A stretch of DNA of 64,000 nt, taken from Schizophyllum amplum. Its lineage: Eukaryota; Basidiomycota; Agaricomycetes; Agaricales; Schizophyllaceae. The notes beneath the pieces are model-generated. The model ran no database searches, was not told the origin of the DNA, and saw only the letters and a program-made list of their open reading frames with translations. Position numbers and translations under genes: made by a program. Location: the NCBI GenBank assembly GCA_007026445.1, contig VDMD01000011.1:186001-250000 (forward strand). Direction: 5' to 3'. Each line of letters opens with the position of its first letter. Position 1 is the stretch's first letter. Of the stretch, positions 41,500 through 54,000 are shown piece by piece.

Positions 41500-44400
41500 G
41501 CGATCGCTAAACGTCAGGAAGAAGATCGCCCAATAGGAGGAGGCGGCGAGGTAGGTGAAACTCACCTCTGTTCATCGCGCTCACAACGTCTCCAGCCCCG
41601 CCGACAAATGTCGCAGCGCGCCGTCGTCCCCTCGACCTCCCCCCTCCTACTTCTCGCCTTTGAAGAAGGATTGCAGGAAGGCGGGGGGGAGCGAAGCGGG
41701 TCGCACTCATCTCGCCTCCCGTCGCTCCGGCTATTCCGTTGCGCCGCGAGACGGAGGCGGGTACGTGAGATAGATAGGCAAAGGGCCCAGTACGAAGGGG
41801 GCGGGCGAAGGAGAAGGGAAGTGCAGGCAGAAGAGGAAGGGGGCGAGGGGAGGGTAGGCTACGTCCAGCACGATGTTGTAATAGTCACGCACCAATATCA
41901 TTGTTAGTTATGGTAACCTTGACGAGCAAGCCTGTACGAAGCAATGAGAATACGAAGGCGGGAGGAGGGGATGGATCTAGGAAACGACGCGGGAGAACGA
42001 AGTGTACACACCTGTTGTGCGAAGACGTTGATAACGTCGACGCGAAGCAAATCCCAAGGGGAGACACCAACGCAGTCGACGTAGGGGAAGTCAGCGCTGG
42101 AAAGTCGTGCACGTCGAAGCCGTGTGCGTTAGCGTGTGTGCACGAGTAAAGCTCAATATATCTATAACACCTACTGATACATTGACTATCGATGTACAAG
42201 GTACTCCGAGTCCCTCACCCTCAAGTGTCAGCTTTCTGAAGGTGTGAGGGGAGTCCGTTGCCGTAAAACGGCCGTCACATACCTTGGTATGTGATTATGG
42301 GGAGTGCCAGACAGTCAGCCGAAGTCGATGCGCAAGCTACGCACCTGCGTTCTTGATGCAAGAAGTCAATACGAGCTCTACAAGAGAACCCGCTCACCAA
42401 TGAGCGAGTCCGCAAAGCGGCAGGCCTTGCCACCATTGTAGCGAGCCCGGATCGGACGACTCACATGACCACGGCTACGACAACTCCATGTCAATGAATG
42501 TAAAACACGACATGTGTGCACTCACATAATGATTCGTCCGGCGGGCGCGAGCGGACGCCTTCCGTCGTTTTTACAGTCAGGGTGTTGCAAGATCGTCAAG
42601 TGGCGGGTGAGGGTAAGGACGACACTGGTAAACCGACGACCTACTCTCACAACCACGGCTACGACAACTCCATGTTAGTATACACAAAACATGACAGCAC
42701 GACTGTACTCACATACTAAATTGTCTGGCAGGCGCGACCAAACCCTTCAGTCGTCGTCGCGTTTATGGCGGGAATGTGATTCCAGGTTCGTGACCGACGA
42801 TCCGGCCGGACTACTCTCGACCACGGCTACAACAACTCGTTGTATGAGACAGAAATAACGACGAGTCAAGCAGACTCACCGGCCAAGACGCAAGCTCACC
42901 AGCACAGATCACCGGCACACGTCAACAGTCGCGCCGAACGACCCTCCCATTGTTCTATTGTTCTCCCGAAAGGGAACAACAACGATCCTCGCCACGACCC
43001 GGGGACGCTCGTGTCGGACCCTCGTGGCTTTGCGAATGGTGGCCTGCGGATCTAGTCAACATGCGCCCACGTACTGCCAGGAATTGAAAATGCGCACAGC
43101 GGCAAACGCGGGCGGTCATCTCGGTGGACAAGTGGCGCGGGCCACGCCCACGTGCGCTGGCCATCAGTCCGCCATGCTCAAGGATTCAATGACAACGAGT
43201 TCGCGGCGCCGCCTCACGGCATCGCGAGTTGTGGGTCCCCGTACAATAGGTAGCTGAAGTTGAACTTCGGCGCCGAGGGGCACGCGCCAGTCACGTGACC
43301 TCATGTTGACTTTCCCCGGAGGCGCGCGCGCCTCGGTGTCAGTCGTGGCGTCAAGTTACAACCCTGACACAGCGTCCGCTTCGGTCCATAGGCGTGTGTG
43401 TGGCTCCGTATAGGCTCTCCACGTCGCAAAACATGGCTCTGCCTGCAGCCCGCGACCTGGCGGCAGAGGATGTCAACGGTCAACACCACATTCACTGAGT
43501 AGCACGATGAGCTCGGGTTCGCGGACGGCGACAGAGTACTGCTCACCATACTAGGCGGCATGACAGCCGCCCAGTTCTCCTCGAAGCGGCGGCGACATGG
43601 GCCGACCCGGCGGGTTATGTCGACATCGGCAGCGTGTCACGGTGTCGTTCGCAAAGACCGGCGGCGGCGGCAACCTGTAGGCGTTCGTGGGCAACGTATT
43701 ACGTAATAATTCAAGAGTTTACTCACCAAGAGTCGTTGCAGCGTGTGCCATCGCCACTCGAACGCGCAACAGAGTGGCGGCGACGGCGGTGGCGTTCGCT
43801 ATCAGACGGTGAGGGCCAAAAGTTGAGGTCGGGCAGCATATCGAGACCTAAGTACATGCTCAGAGATGTCAATGGTTGAGCGCGATGCGCGACTACGCTC
43901 ACCGCCGGCACACGTGTAGCGTGTTCGTGTATCGGCGGGAGCGCCACGCATTGTGGGTCCACGGGTACGCGCTCATGGTCACGCGGGAGGGCACGCACAG
44001 GTCACGTGATTCAATGTTGAACTTGCGACAACGGGCGACAAACACGGCGGGAAGCCAAGGTGCACGCCGCAAGCGCTGCGGTGCACAGTAAGTCGTGGAC
44101 TACAAACGAGGGGTGACAGCTCACCCAGACTCATGGACCGTCCCCAGCATCGCGCCGTAAAGCGGCGGCGGGGTTTCGCCAGGGAAGTCGAGTCGCAAAG
44201 ACCCGCGGTGCTGAGTGACACGTCGGCCTGTGGGTGCGGATGGGCAATGAATCACGTAATGTAATATGACTTGTACTCACCGGAAAACGTGACCAGCAAA
44301 GACCTGGCAAAGACGGCACCACAACTGCCAACCGTGAAGAGCGCGCTGCTGCGAGCGGACACGCTGTCAATGGCTTACGTAATCCAGCCAATCTGCAGTT

Positions 44401-45790
44401 CACCTCCGTTGTACAGTGCGCCGTCGCTCGCCGTTGCAGACGACATGGCTGGGCTCGACGTTGGGAAGGACGGCCTGTGAATGGTTGAGCAAGAAGCCGC
44501 GTGGCACCAATGTACTCACCATCACCACACGTGCAACGCGCTCGCGCCCAGAGACTCGCCCGCCCCGCCGCCGCGAAGCGGCGGGCGCAGGTCCAGCATG
44601 ACGACCTGGCCAACCCGTCGTTCTCAATAGCTTGACGACGCCGGCGGTGCGCAGCAAGCGCAGCGACGACGCTCTCGCCCGGGACTGGGCGGCGCAACGA
44701 GCGCGGGATGTGAGCTGATTACGTAAGCAGATAAATGTTGGGCTCACCGTGAGCCCTGCGGCATCCGCTCGCTGTCGCAGACAACGAGCCCGTGGGCCGG
44801 GCGTCGTGGCTGACAATGGCGAGGCCGCGTGGCAGCGGTGTTCATGCGCATGCCATGCTCGCGACCCCCTCGTCGCGGCGCCATGCGAGCCCGCCATCAG
44901 GGCGGGACACGCGAGCCCGTCCGATGGCGGGAGCAGGTGCGGCGTTGCCGCGTGTGCCGAGGAGCGCGAAGCGCGACGAGGAACGTGGCGGGTGTCCTGG
45001 ATAGGCGAGGTCAGTAATGGGATTGAATGGCCGCGAAGGATAGTCACTGACCCTACGGGAAGGACAGTGACTGACCCTATCGACGACAAAGTCGGCGGGC
45101 TTGCACCTCAGTGACTGGATCACTATTCGTGAACTCGGCCCGGAGGTCACTGTCGGCGCAATAGCGGGTCCCTAACTGCAGATAAGGTTAGTATGGGTGT
45201 AAGGGAATTGCAGAAACGTTAACGTACCCGGTGGTAGGAGATGTCGCGGCCGAAGGCAAGGATCATTGATAAGAGATCGAGTATGAGCGCGCATTGCAAC
45301 GGCTGATAGAACTGATCAGTAACATCAAAGTCGGATTCGTATGGAAACGTACCGGCTAGATATTCGCGAGAGCGACAGAGGTGAGGATCAGTATCGAGTC
45401 TAAACAAATCAGAGGCGGTTAGAGCGATTTAAGCAGTTGAATTGAAAGTGACTGACCGAGCGCGTTAGATCGAGAACGCCGGCCGAAGGCAAATCGAAAG
45501 TGGATAGCAGTATCTATGAAAGGATCAGCAAAGTAGAAAAAGCGAAGTCAAGTAAGACTGGCTTACCTGCATCGTCGGGACGTTCATCACTCGAGAAAAG
45601 TGCCATGCAGTAGGGAGCAGTTCGGGATAGTGGAAAATGAAAGGAGTACGAAAGTGAGGTAGGTGCCAGTCGCAGTGAAAGGAGCGAAGTGAAAGGAGTG
45701 ACTGGAAAGGAGCGAAGTGAAGAGAAGACGAGCGAAGGCAGATAAGAAAGGGTGAAAGAGGATGCTCATTTCCGACTCCTACCCCCCACC
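41500..45790 (-). other. Minus-strand array of consensus splice sites, unit 1 (candidate intron-dense transcript)
   Basis: Some 18 GTRAGY-type donors occur on the minus strand, many with an acceptor and branch site 45-70 nt downstream. Clear introns are 42827-42879, 42659-42712 and 42475-42525, all ending GAGTTGTYGTAG before CCGTGGT; the second has a TATACTAAC branch site. Intron 43848-43902 and those starting at 43729, 44125, 44282, 44518, 45222, 45352 and 45572 are similar in quality. Spliced exons are 10-200 nt. No consistent protein emerges, and indels against unit 3 are often not multiples of three, so a non-coding or decayed gene is more likely. I recognise no family. Confidence 0.4.
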
Positions 45791-45797
45791 TATATAC
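45791..45797 (-). promoter_or_regulatory. TATA-like box upstream of the splice-site array, unit 1
   Basis: GTATATA on the minus strand, followed ~20-60 nt later by a CT-rich stretch and an ATG. The first strong donor (GTAAGC) is at 45570. The unit 2 equivalent is at 55342. Confidence 0.35.
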
Positions 45798-48209
45798 TAC
45801 CAACGCACGGCACTCGTTGCCCGCCGCACTCCACGCCCCAAATCACTGAGTACAAGAAAAGGACAAAAAAAGCTTGGAATATTGCCCACCATTGGCTGAG
45901 CGCGTCCGCAGCGGGCTTGGCAGTCACGTGGGGCTCCACAGCTCCACTTGGGAAGCAGGAAATTGGGGGAGAAGACGTTCGAGAAGGGTCGGAAGGTCGG
46001 GAGGGCGGCAGCGGGACAGGGAGGGTGAGTAAGGGGGTGTATGGTATAGACGGGGGTAAGAGCGGTGAGCGAGGGTGTTTTGAGGATGGAGGAGGCTGGG
46101 AGAGTGTGTCCTGAGCGTACTGTGAGGTGTGGGCGGGCGCTGGTGATGAGTATGCGGTGGGAGGGCGGCGGGGGGATGCGAAGGGCGAAGAGAGTGCGAA
46201 AAAGGGATATTTGCGCGGTGCGAGATTACATGTGTTCCCATTGATATTCAAAGCTTGTGTATTTTGTTTTGCGAGATGTCTGGAGATTTGTGGGGACGTG
46301 GACAAGCGGGAGGAGGCGAGGGGAGGGAAAGACGAACCGTGGGAACGGGACCGGGAACGCGCGAGGCGATCAAGCGCGAGTCCGCAGACCCGGACCCGAC
46401 GTCCTTTCTTCCCACCACCATCCCCGTGTCCTCCCGTTGACGGCGTGCGCCATAGACGTCGGCGACGTGCGTTGTAGACGTTCTCGGCGCGCTGAGGGCG
46501 TTGTATACTGTCACATTTTTTTCTTTGCATTTTTGGTGTTCCGCCCGACACTACGAATGGTGTCGACTTGCTTTCACTCGTCCAGCTCCTTCCTTCGACG
46601 GCCGTCGACCTCGCCTCAAGCTGCGGCATTCGATTCTTTAGCTGACGGGTCCCGACACTGGAGCCAACCCTCCGACGTTCCACTTTGCCTGGAGTCGCCT
46701 TCGACCGCCACCTTCAAGTCAGAATCATCACCGCCTTCGACCTCCAGCACCTTCGACCTCTAATGTTCGACCTCGACTTCAGCCTCTGACCATGACCTCA
46801 GTATCTGGCTGCCTTGCGACAGGCTCGCACCAGGCTGCCGCCATCACCTCCTCAAGCTAGCGCCCTCAAGCAGCCGCCTTCGACACTCTCATCTCCAATC
46901 TGTCGCCTTCGACTCCCTCGCCGCAAGTCACCCGCGTCCACCTCCCAGTCTTCAATCAGCTGCCTGTAGTACCCTTAGCGCAGGTTTTATGCTTTCCGCA
47001 GTTCCAGCTACAACTCCAGCAGCATTCTCGCCCTCGACATTCACGGGACACGCACTGACCTCACTCACCCTTTCCTCTCACAGGCTGCCAGTGCGGACGA
47101 GCTTCTCGGTTCCAACTATCAACTGTTGAGTCTCGGTTTGACGCAGGGTCTTGGCCTCTGACGATCCGCCTGACTACCGTCAGTGGCTTCGACAATTGCC
47201 CAGACTCACAATCACTCGCCTCCCGACACTGCCTTGTCTGCCTTCCGACGTCACAAGCCTTGATGGTCGCCTCCATCTTTGATGGGCCAACGCAGTAAGC
47301 TCGTCTCTGATTCTCCACACGCAGTCGACATCAACGTTCAACATCCCTGGACTCTGTGCACAACACCAACATTGCATATGACACACTCGCCCGGCTTTGG
47401 GGCTGCGTGTGCTTTGAGGTATCCTCCAGAGTTGGATGATGGGTTCTTGGTGTAGTATACACACATCCAGTGTATATATACCAGTCTACCTTGCTCTGAA
47501 TTGATTACCTTTATTGTCAAGTTTTTCTGTGTTCTGGGCGAGTATCCTGGCCAACGTGCATCGACTGGGGGATTCTTGCTTTCTGAGATCGAGTCCCCGC
47601 TTGCTTGAGGTACGACTTTCATTTCATTGCACCTTTGAGTATTTCGAGTCTTGTCTCCAATCTGCAGCCATTGGACAGCTTTGAATCGTGGTGAGTTGAA
47701 GAATTCGTCGGTGCAGCAACCTGAGCTACTACGTAGCTAGTCACTAGTCCAGTAAAAGAAGGAGACTGCCACTACAGCAAGGCCACCCCGGTATCGGTAT
47801 ATAGCATAGAAATACAGCAAGGCCACCCCGGTATTGGTATATACAGTAGAAATACGACTAACTCACGAAGGCCCCGGGGGCTCTGACCGCCGCGATCAAG
47901 CCGACACCACAACACGAGGCAGGCCCTGAGTCTGAGAGACAGAGTCGGAGATCACGTGACGGGCGAGGCAGCAAAGAGAAAGGTCGAAGATGAAGCTGAG
48001 CGCTGAAGGGCGAAAGGCATAGCAGCAGAGCGAGCGCCGAGCAGCGGGTGGCTGGCAGCAACTTGAAGTTCAACGCGGGTGACATCACACAAGCACGGCG
48101 TCATGTGTGTGTCAGGTGATGCGCGCTGGGAAGCGAGCACGCAGGCAGAGAGCCGCCGTCCTGCGACAAACCGTCATCCTCAGCGCCAGCCGGCTGCCTC
48201 ACTCGCGGC
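45798..48209. other. Gene-poor end of unit 1
   Basis: No supported gene. 46550-47100 is rich in a loosely repeated cttcgac motif. A TATA-like gtgtatatatacc lies at 47478. A 40 bp repeat with tacagcaaggccaccccggt occurs twice (47773 and 47813). A 297-codon minus-strand frame at 45790-46683 is judged spurious. Confidence 0.5.
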
Positions 48210-48336
48210 GCCTGTACTCGAATGCAGGAAGCGTCTCTACGGCCTTGAGGCGACCACGCCGTCGCGCGTCAAGTGACGTGAGCTAGCCATTACCGGACTG
48301 CTATGGCCCCCAAGCGCCCTCTCCCTCTCCCGCACC

Positions 48337-50003
48337 ATGTCGACGCCTAACGGCATTCTGTACAACGCGCCTAACAGCCAGCGCGTGCGCCTACCCCTCG
48401 AAGAAGTCCGGGCGCGGGTGCTCATCCTCGATGGTAGTTTCCTGTCTCTCATTTGGCGCGCGCGAAATGACCGACCTCCATAGTATCCGCCCGGGTGACC
48501 CTAAAGCAGATCTACAGTAATCCGTCTGCGCATCCGACGGCGCGCGCAAAGTACTGCTTCCCAGTACCTGCGAGCGCGGCAGTCTGTGCGTTCGAAATGA
48601 CCCGCGCATCGGATGGGCGGAGAATTCAGGCGGTGGCGCGGGAGCGGAAGCACGCTCAGGAAGACTTTGAGCGTGCCCTGGCAGCAGGAGAAGATGCAGG
48701 GCTGCTGGAATATGTTACCGACGATGGTGAGTGCTCGTCTTTCGTCGCAGACTAATCTCATCGGCTTTCAGTATTCACGATCTCAGTAGGATCCATACCG
48801 GCACACGACCAAGTCTCGGTACAGATAGTAGTGAGCACTTCCACCCGGCCTTTAGATCCTTTCTCAATACGCGCAGTACGTCATGAGCCTCATGAACGAG
48901 GAGAGCGCCTCCGACGTGCGCTTGCACCTCCCCATGCACATCGCCGAGCGCTACGGCAAGCTACCCGCCGGCGTCGCAGACGCCTCCCACCCACCCTCCG
49001 CCGTCCGTGTCCGCATCACCCTCGACATTCTCTGCCGCGGCAAGCTCACCAGCGTCAAGAGCCCCAGCCACGCCGACCAAGTGCGCATCCGGCCCTACCA
49101 AACCGACCGCGGACGCGCCTCGCGCAGGCGGGTCACTGCAAAGTACCGATCCCTGGACTTCCTCGACCGTGATTTTATTCTCATCGTGCGCGCGGAAGGT
49201 CTCGGCGAGTCGCGCTGCTTTGCGGAGCTCGGGCGCCATCCGACCGACCGCACGCTCAGGACGCTCGCGCTGCAGCTGGTGCTGGTGCCAAAGGTCCCGC
49301 TGGCGCCGTCAGAGACGAGAGAGTTCATCTTCCTGGTGGATAGGAGCGGCAGCATGGATGGGGATCGGATTGAGACGGCCAAGAAGACGCTGGAGGTCCT
49401 GCTCTTGATGCTGCCGGCGCAGGGCACGTACTTTAACGTCTTCAGCTTCGGGGGGCACTCGGACTCGCTGTGGTTGCGCAGTCGACCGTATGATGAGGGC
49501 ACGTTGGACGAGGCGGTGAGTGCGGTTTCCTGTGGCGTGGCCGCATCGCTGACGGTCGCGTGGGCACATCGCTGACGGTCGCGTACATCAGACGGAGCAC
49601 GTCCGAGCTATGCGCGCCAACTACGGCGGCACGCATATCCGGGAGGCCTTGGAGAACATATTCGCCTCCCGCCAGGAGAATCACCCGACATCTATCTTTG
49701 TACTGACTGATGGAGGCGTAAGCTTTCTCATCCATTTCGTCGTCCTACACTGACGCTCAACAGGCCTACGATACCGACGCCAGCATCCAGACTGTGCAAG
49801 ATGCCGTCGCTAGCGCGCCCCCTCATGCCCGCCTCAACGTCTTCGCCTCCTCACGCCCGCCTCACACGCCCGCCTCAACGTCTTCTGCCTGGGTATCGGC
49901 GACAGCGTGTCGACGGACATGTGCGAGGCGGGCGACGGACATGTGCGAGGCGGGCGACGGTATCTTCTTGTACGCGCAGAGCGTGGAGAGCATCGTGAGC
50001 TAG
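48337..50003 (+). CDS. VIT and vWFA domain protein, copy B (chimeric)
   Basis: Exons 48337-48433, 48484-48726, 48772-48830, 48877-49515, 49592-49717 and 49764-50003 (467 aa). The 5' part through intron 3 is identical to copy C (for example RVTLKQIYSN where A has RVMLKQIYSN; intron 1 is the shorter type). From 48862 on it is identical to copy A, including the 41 bp and 22 bp changes and the early TAG. MIDAS DRSGS is intact. Domain content and likely truncation are as in copy A. Confidence 0.85.
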
Positions 50004-50950
50004 TGAGAAGGGGAGGGGGGAAGGGAGGAGCGAGGGACGGCGTGACGAGGCGGCGAGAGAAGACGTGGCGGTGTGACGAGGCGGCGAGGGACGGCGGGGA
50101 ATGGAGGAGCGAGGGACGGCGTGACGAGGCGGCGAGGGACGGCGGGGAGGGGAGGAGGGTGAGGGGAGGGGAGAGGAGGGGATGGGTGAGGGGAGGAGGG
50201 GAGGAGGAGGAGGGAGGGGAAGAGGCGCGAGGAGGAGGTGAGAGGGGCATAAAGGGAGGTCGGTGGTGAAGCAACGAGGGGAGGGAAGAGGATGGAGGGA
50301 GAGAGGAGGCGGCGAATATGCTGCGAGGGAGGGGGGAGGGGAGGTGAGGTGAGGGGTGAGGGGGAGGGGGAGGGGAGGAGGAGGGGCGAGGAGAAGGCGT
50401 TACGAAAGGGGAGTGGAAGGCGTTACGAAAGGGGAGTGGAAGGCGTTACGAAAGGGGAGTGGAAGGCGTTACGAAAGGGGAGAAGGCGTTACGAAAGTCG
50501 TGAAGGGGGCATGAAAGTCGTGAAGGGGGCATGAAGGAAGGTCGGTGGTGGAGCAACGAGGGGAGGGAAGAGGGTGGAGGGAGAGAGGAGGGGCGCCCTC
50601 GCGTTGGGGACGGCTGAGGGCGCCCTCGCGCTGGGGACGGGTGAGAGCGCCCTCACCTTCGGACGGAGGCGAACGATGCGCCTACGTTCCTCTCCGCATC
50701 GTTGGCGTGAGGCGGGAGAGGGCGCGACGGCGGGAGAGGGCGCGACGGCGGGGAAGAAGGAAGGGGCGCGAGGCGGGGAAGAAGGAAGGGGCGAGGAGGA
50801 GGGAAGAAGGGGAGGGCGCCACAAATGGGAGGAAGGACGGGGAGGAGCGAAGAAGGGGTAGAGGAGCAGTGAATGGGTAAGGGGAGGGGAGGAGCGAAGG
50901 GGAAGGGGAGGGGAGTAGCGAAGGGAGAAGGCGCGGTGGGGATAAGGCAC
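50004..50950. repeat. Purine-rich low-complexity tract, unit 2
   Basis: Apparently the same sequence as the unit 1 tract, 9550 bp away, including the 23 bp minisatellite from 50396. Confidence 0.9.
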
Positions 50951-51049
50951 GGGGGAAACGCTAACCTACATTCATAGGAACCGTACCATCGAAGGGGCGG
51001 GGACCCGCACGCCTTCGGCGCGTCGCCCCTTCTCCTGTTTTCCTCCAGG

Positions 51050-54000
51050 GCGATCGCTAAACGTCAGGAAGAAGATCGCCCAATAGGAGGAGGCGGCGAG
51101 GTAGGTGAAACTCACCTCTGTTCATCGCGCTCACAACGTCTCCAGCCCCGCCGACAAATGTCGCAGCGCGCCGTCGTCCCCTCGACCTCCCCCCTCCTAC
51201 TTCTCGCCTTTGAAGAAGGATTGCAGGAAGGCGGGGGGGAGCGAAGCGGGTCGCACTCATCTCGCCTCCCGTCGCTCCGGCTATTCCGTTGCGCCGCGAG
51301 ACGGAGGCGGGTACGTGAGATAGATAGGCAAAGGGCCCAGTACGAAGGGGGCGGGCGAAGGAGAAGGGAAGTGCAGGCAGAAGAGGAAGGGGGCGAGGGG
51401 AGGGTAGGCTACGTCCAGCACGATGTTGTAATAGTCACGCACCAATATCATTGTTAGTTATGGTAACCTTGACGAGCAAGCCTGTACGAAGCAATGAGAA
51501 TACGAAGGCGGGAGGAGGGGATGGATCTAGGAAACGACGCGGGAGAACGAAGTGTACACACCTGTTGTGCGAAGACGTTGATAACGTCGACGCGAAGCAA
51601 ATCCCAAGGGGAGACACCAACGCAGTCGACGTAGGGGAAGTCAGCGCTGGAAAGTCGTGCACGTCGAAGCCGTGTGCGTTAGCGTGTGTGCACGAGTAAA
51701 GCTCAATATATCTATAACACCTACTGATACATTGACTATCGATGTACAAGGTACTCCGAGTCCCTCACCCTCAAGTGTCAGCTTTCTGAAGGTGTGAGGG
51801 GAGTCCGTTGCCGTAAAACGGCCGTCACATACCTTGGTATGTGATTATGGGGAGTGCCAGACAGTCAGCCGAAGTCGATGCGCAAGCTACGCACCTGCGT
51901 TCTTGATGCAAGAAGTCAATACGAGCTCTACAAGAGAACCCGCTCACCAATGAGCGAGTCCGCAAAGCGGCAGGCCTTGCCACCATTGTAGCGAGCCCGG
52001 ATCGGACGACTCACATGACCACGGCTACGACAACTCCATGTCAATGAATGTAAAACACGACATGTGTGCACTCACATAATGATTCGTCCGGCGGGCGCGA
52101 GCGGACGCCTTCCGTCGTTTTTACAGTCAGGGTGTTGCAAGATCGTCAAGTGGCGGGTGAGGGTAAGGACGACACTGGTAAACCGACGACCTACTCTCAC
52201 AACCACGGCTACGACAACTCCATGTTAGTATACACAAAACATGACAGCACGACTGTACTCACATACTAAATTGTCTGGCAGGCGCGACCAAACCCTTCAG
52301 TCGTCGTCGCGTTTATGGCGGGAATGTGATTCCAGGTTCGTGACCGACGATCCGGCCGGACTACTCTCGACCACGGCTACAACAACTCGTTGTATGAGAC
52401 AGAAATAACGACGAGTCAAGCAGACTCACCGGCCAAGACGCAAGCTCACCAGCACAGATCACCGGCACACGTCAACAGTCGCGCCGAACGACCCTCCCAT
52501 TGTTCTATTGTTCTCCCGAAAGGGAACAACAACGATCCTCGCCACGACCCGGGGACGCTCGTGTCGGACCCTCGTGGCTTTGCGAATGGTGGCCTGCGGA
52601 TCTAGTCAACATGCGCCCACGTACTGCCAGGAATTGAAAATGCGCACAGCGGCAAACGCGGGCGGTCATCTCGGTGGACAAGTGGCGCGGGCCACGCCCA
52701 CGTGCGCTGGCCATCAGTCCGCCATGCTCAAGGATTCAATGACAACGAGTTCGCGGCGCCGCCTCACGGCATCGCGAGTTGTGGGTCCCCGTACAATAGG
52801 TAGCTGAAGTTGAACTTCGGCGCCGAGGGGCACGCGCCAGTCACGTGACCTCATGTTGACTTTCCCCGGAGGCGCGCGCGCCTCGGTGTCAGTCGTGGCG
52901 TCAAGTTACAACCCTGACACAGCGTCCGCTTCGGTCCATAGGCGTGTGTGTGGCTCCGTATAGGCTCTCCACGTCGCAAAACATGGCTCTGCCTGCAGCC
53001 CGCGACCTGGCGGCAGAGGATGTCAACGGTCAACACCACATTCACTGAGTAGCACGATGAGCTCGGGTTCGCGGACGGCGACAGAGTACTGCTCACCATA
53101 CTAGGCGGCATGACAGCCGCCCAGTTCTCCTCGAAGCGGCGGCGACATGGGCCGACCCGGCGGGTTATGTCGACATCGGCAGCGTGTCACGGTGTCGTTC
53201 GCAAAGACCGGCGGCGGCGGCAACCTGTAGGCGTTCGTGGGGCAACGTATTACGTAATAATTCAAGAGTTTACTCACCAAGAGTCGTTGCAGCGTGTGCC
53301 ATCGCCACTCGAACGCGCAACAGAGTGGCGGCGACGGCGGTGGCGTTCGCTATCAGACGGTGAGGGCCAAAAGTTGAGGTCGGGCAGCATATCGAGACCT
53401 AAGTACATGCTCAGAGATGTCAATGGTTGAGCGCGATGCGCGACTACGCTCACCGCCGGCACACGTGTAGCGTGTTCGTGTATCGGCGGGAGCGCCACGC
53501 ATTGTGGGTCCACGGGTACGCGCTCATGGTCACGCGGGAGGGCACGCACAGGTCACGTGATTCAATGTTGAACTTGCGACAACGGGCGACAAACACGGCG
53601 GGAAGCCAAGGTGCACGCCGCAAGCGCTGCGGTGCACAGTAAGTCGTGGACTACAAACGAGGGGTGACAGCTCACCCAGACTCATGGACCGTCCCCAGCA
53701 TCGCGCCGTAAAGCGGCGGCGGGGTTTCGCCAGGGAAGTCGAGTCGCAAAGACCCGCGGTGCTGAGTGACACGTCGGCCTGTGGGTGCGGATGGGCAATG
53801 AATCACGTAATGTAATATGACTTGTACTCACCGGAAAACGTGACCAGCAAAGACCTGGCAAAGACGGCACCACAACTGCCAACCGTGAAGAGCGCGCTGC
53901 TGCGAGCGGACACGCTGTCAATGGCTTACGTAATCCAGCCAATCTGCAGTTCACCTCCGTTGTACAGTGCGCCGTCGCTCGCCGTTGCAGACGACATGGC

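Larger units (their letters stand above)
38630..48209. repeat. Tandem unit 1 (~9.55 kb)
   Basis: Positions from about 39312 onward recur 9550 bp to the right with almost no differences. The exceptions are a one-base insertion near 53241 and a one-base deletion near 56222 in unit 2. The first ~680 bp differ more. Contents: VIT/vWFA gene A, purine tract, minus-strand splice-site array, gene-poor end. It is one of the youngest structures in the window. Confidence 0.95.

Noticed and set aside
45790..46683. 297-codon minus-strand frame in unit 1 (319 codons in unit 2)
   Set aside because: Pro/Ser/Arg-rich composition, no domain or splice structure, and a single-base indel between the units changes its N-terminus without consequence elsewhere.
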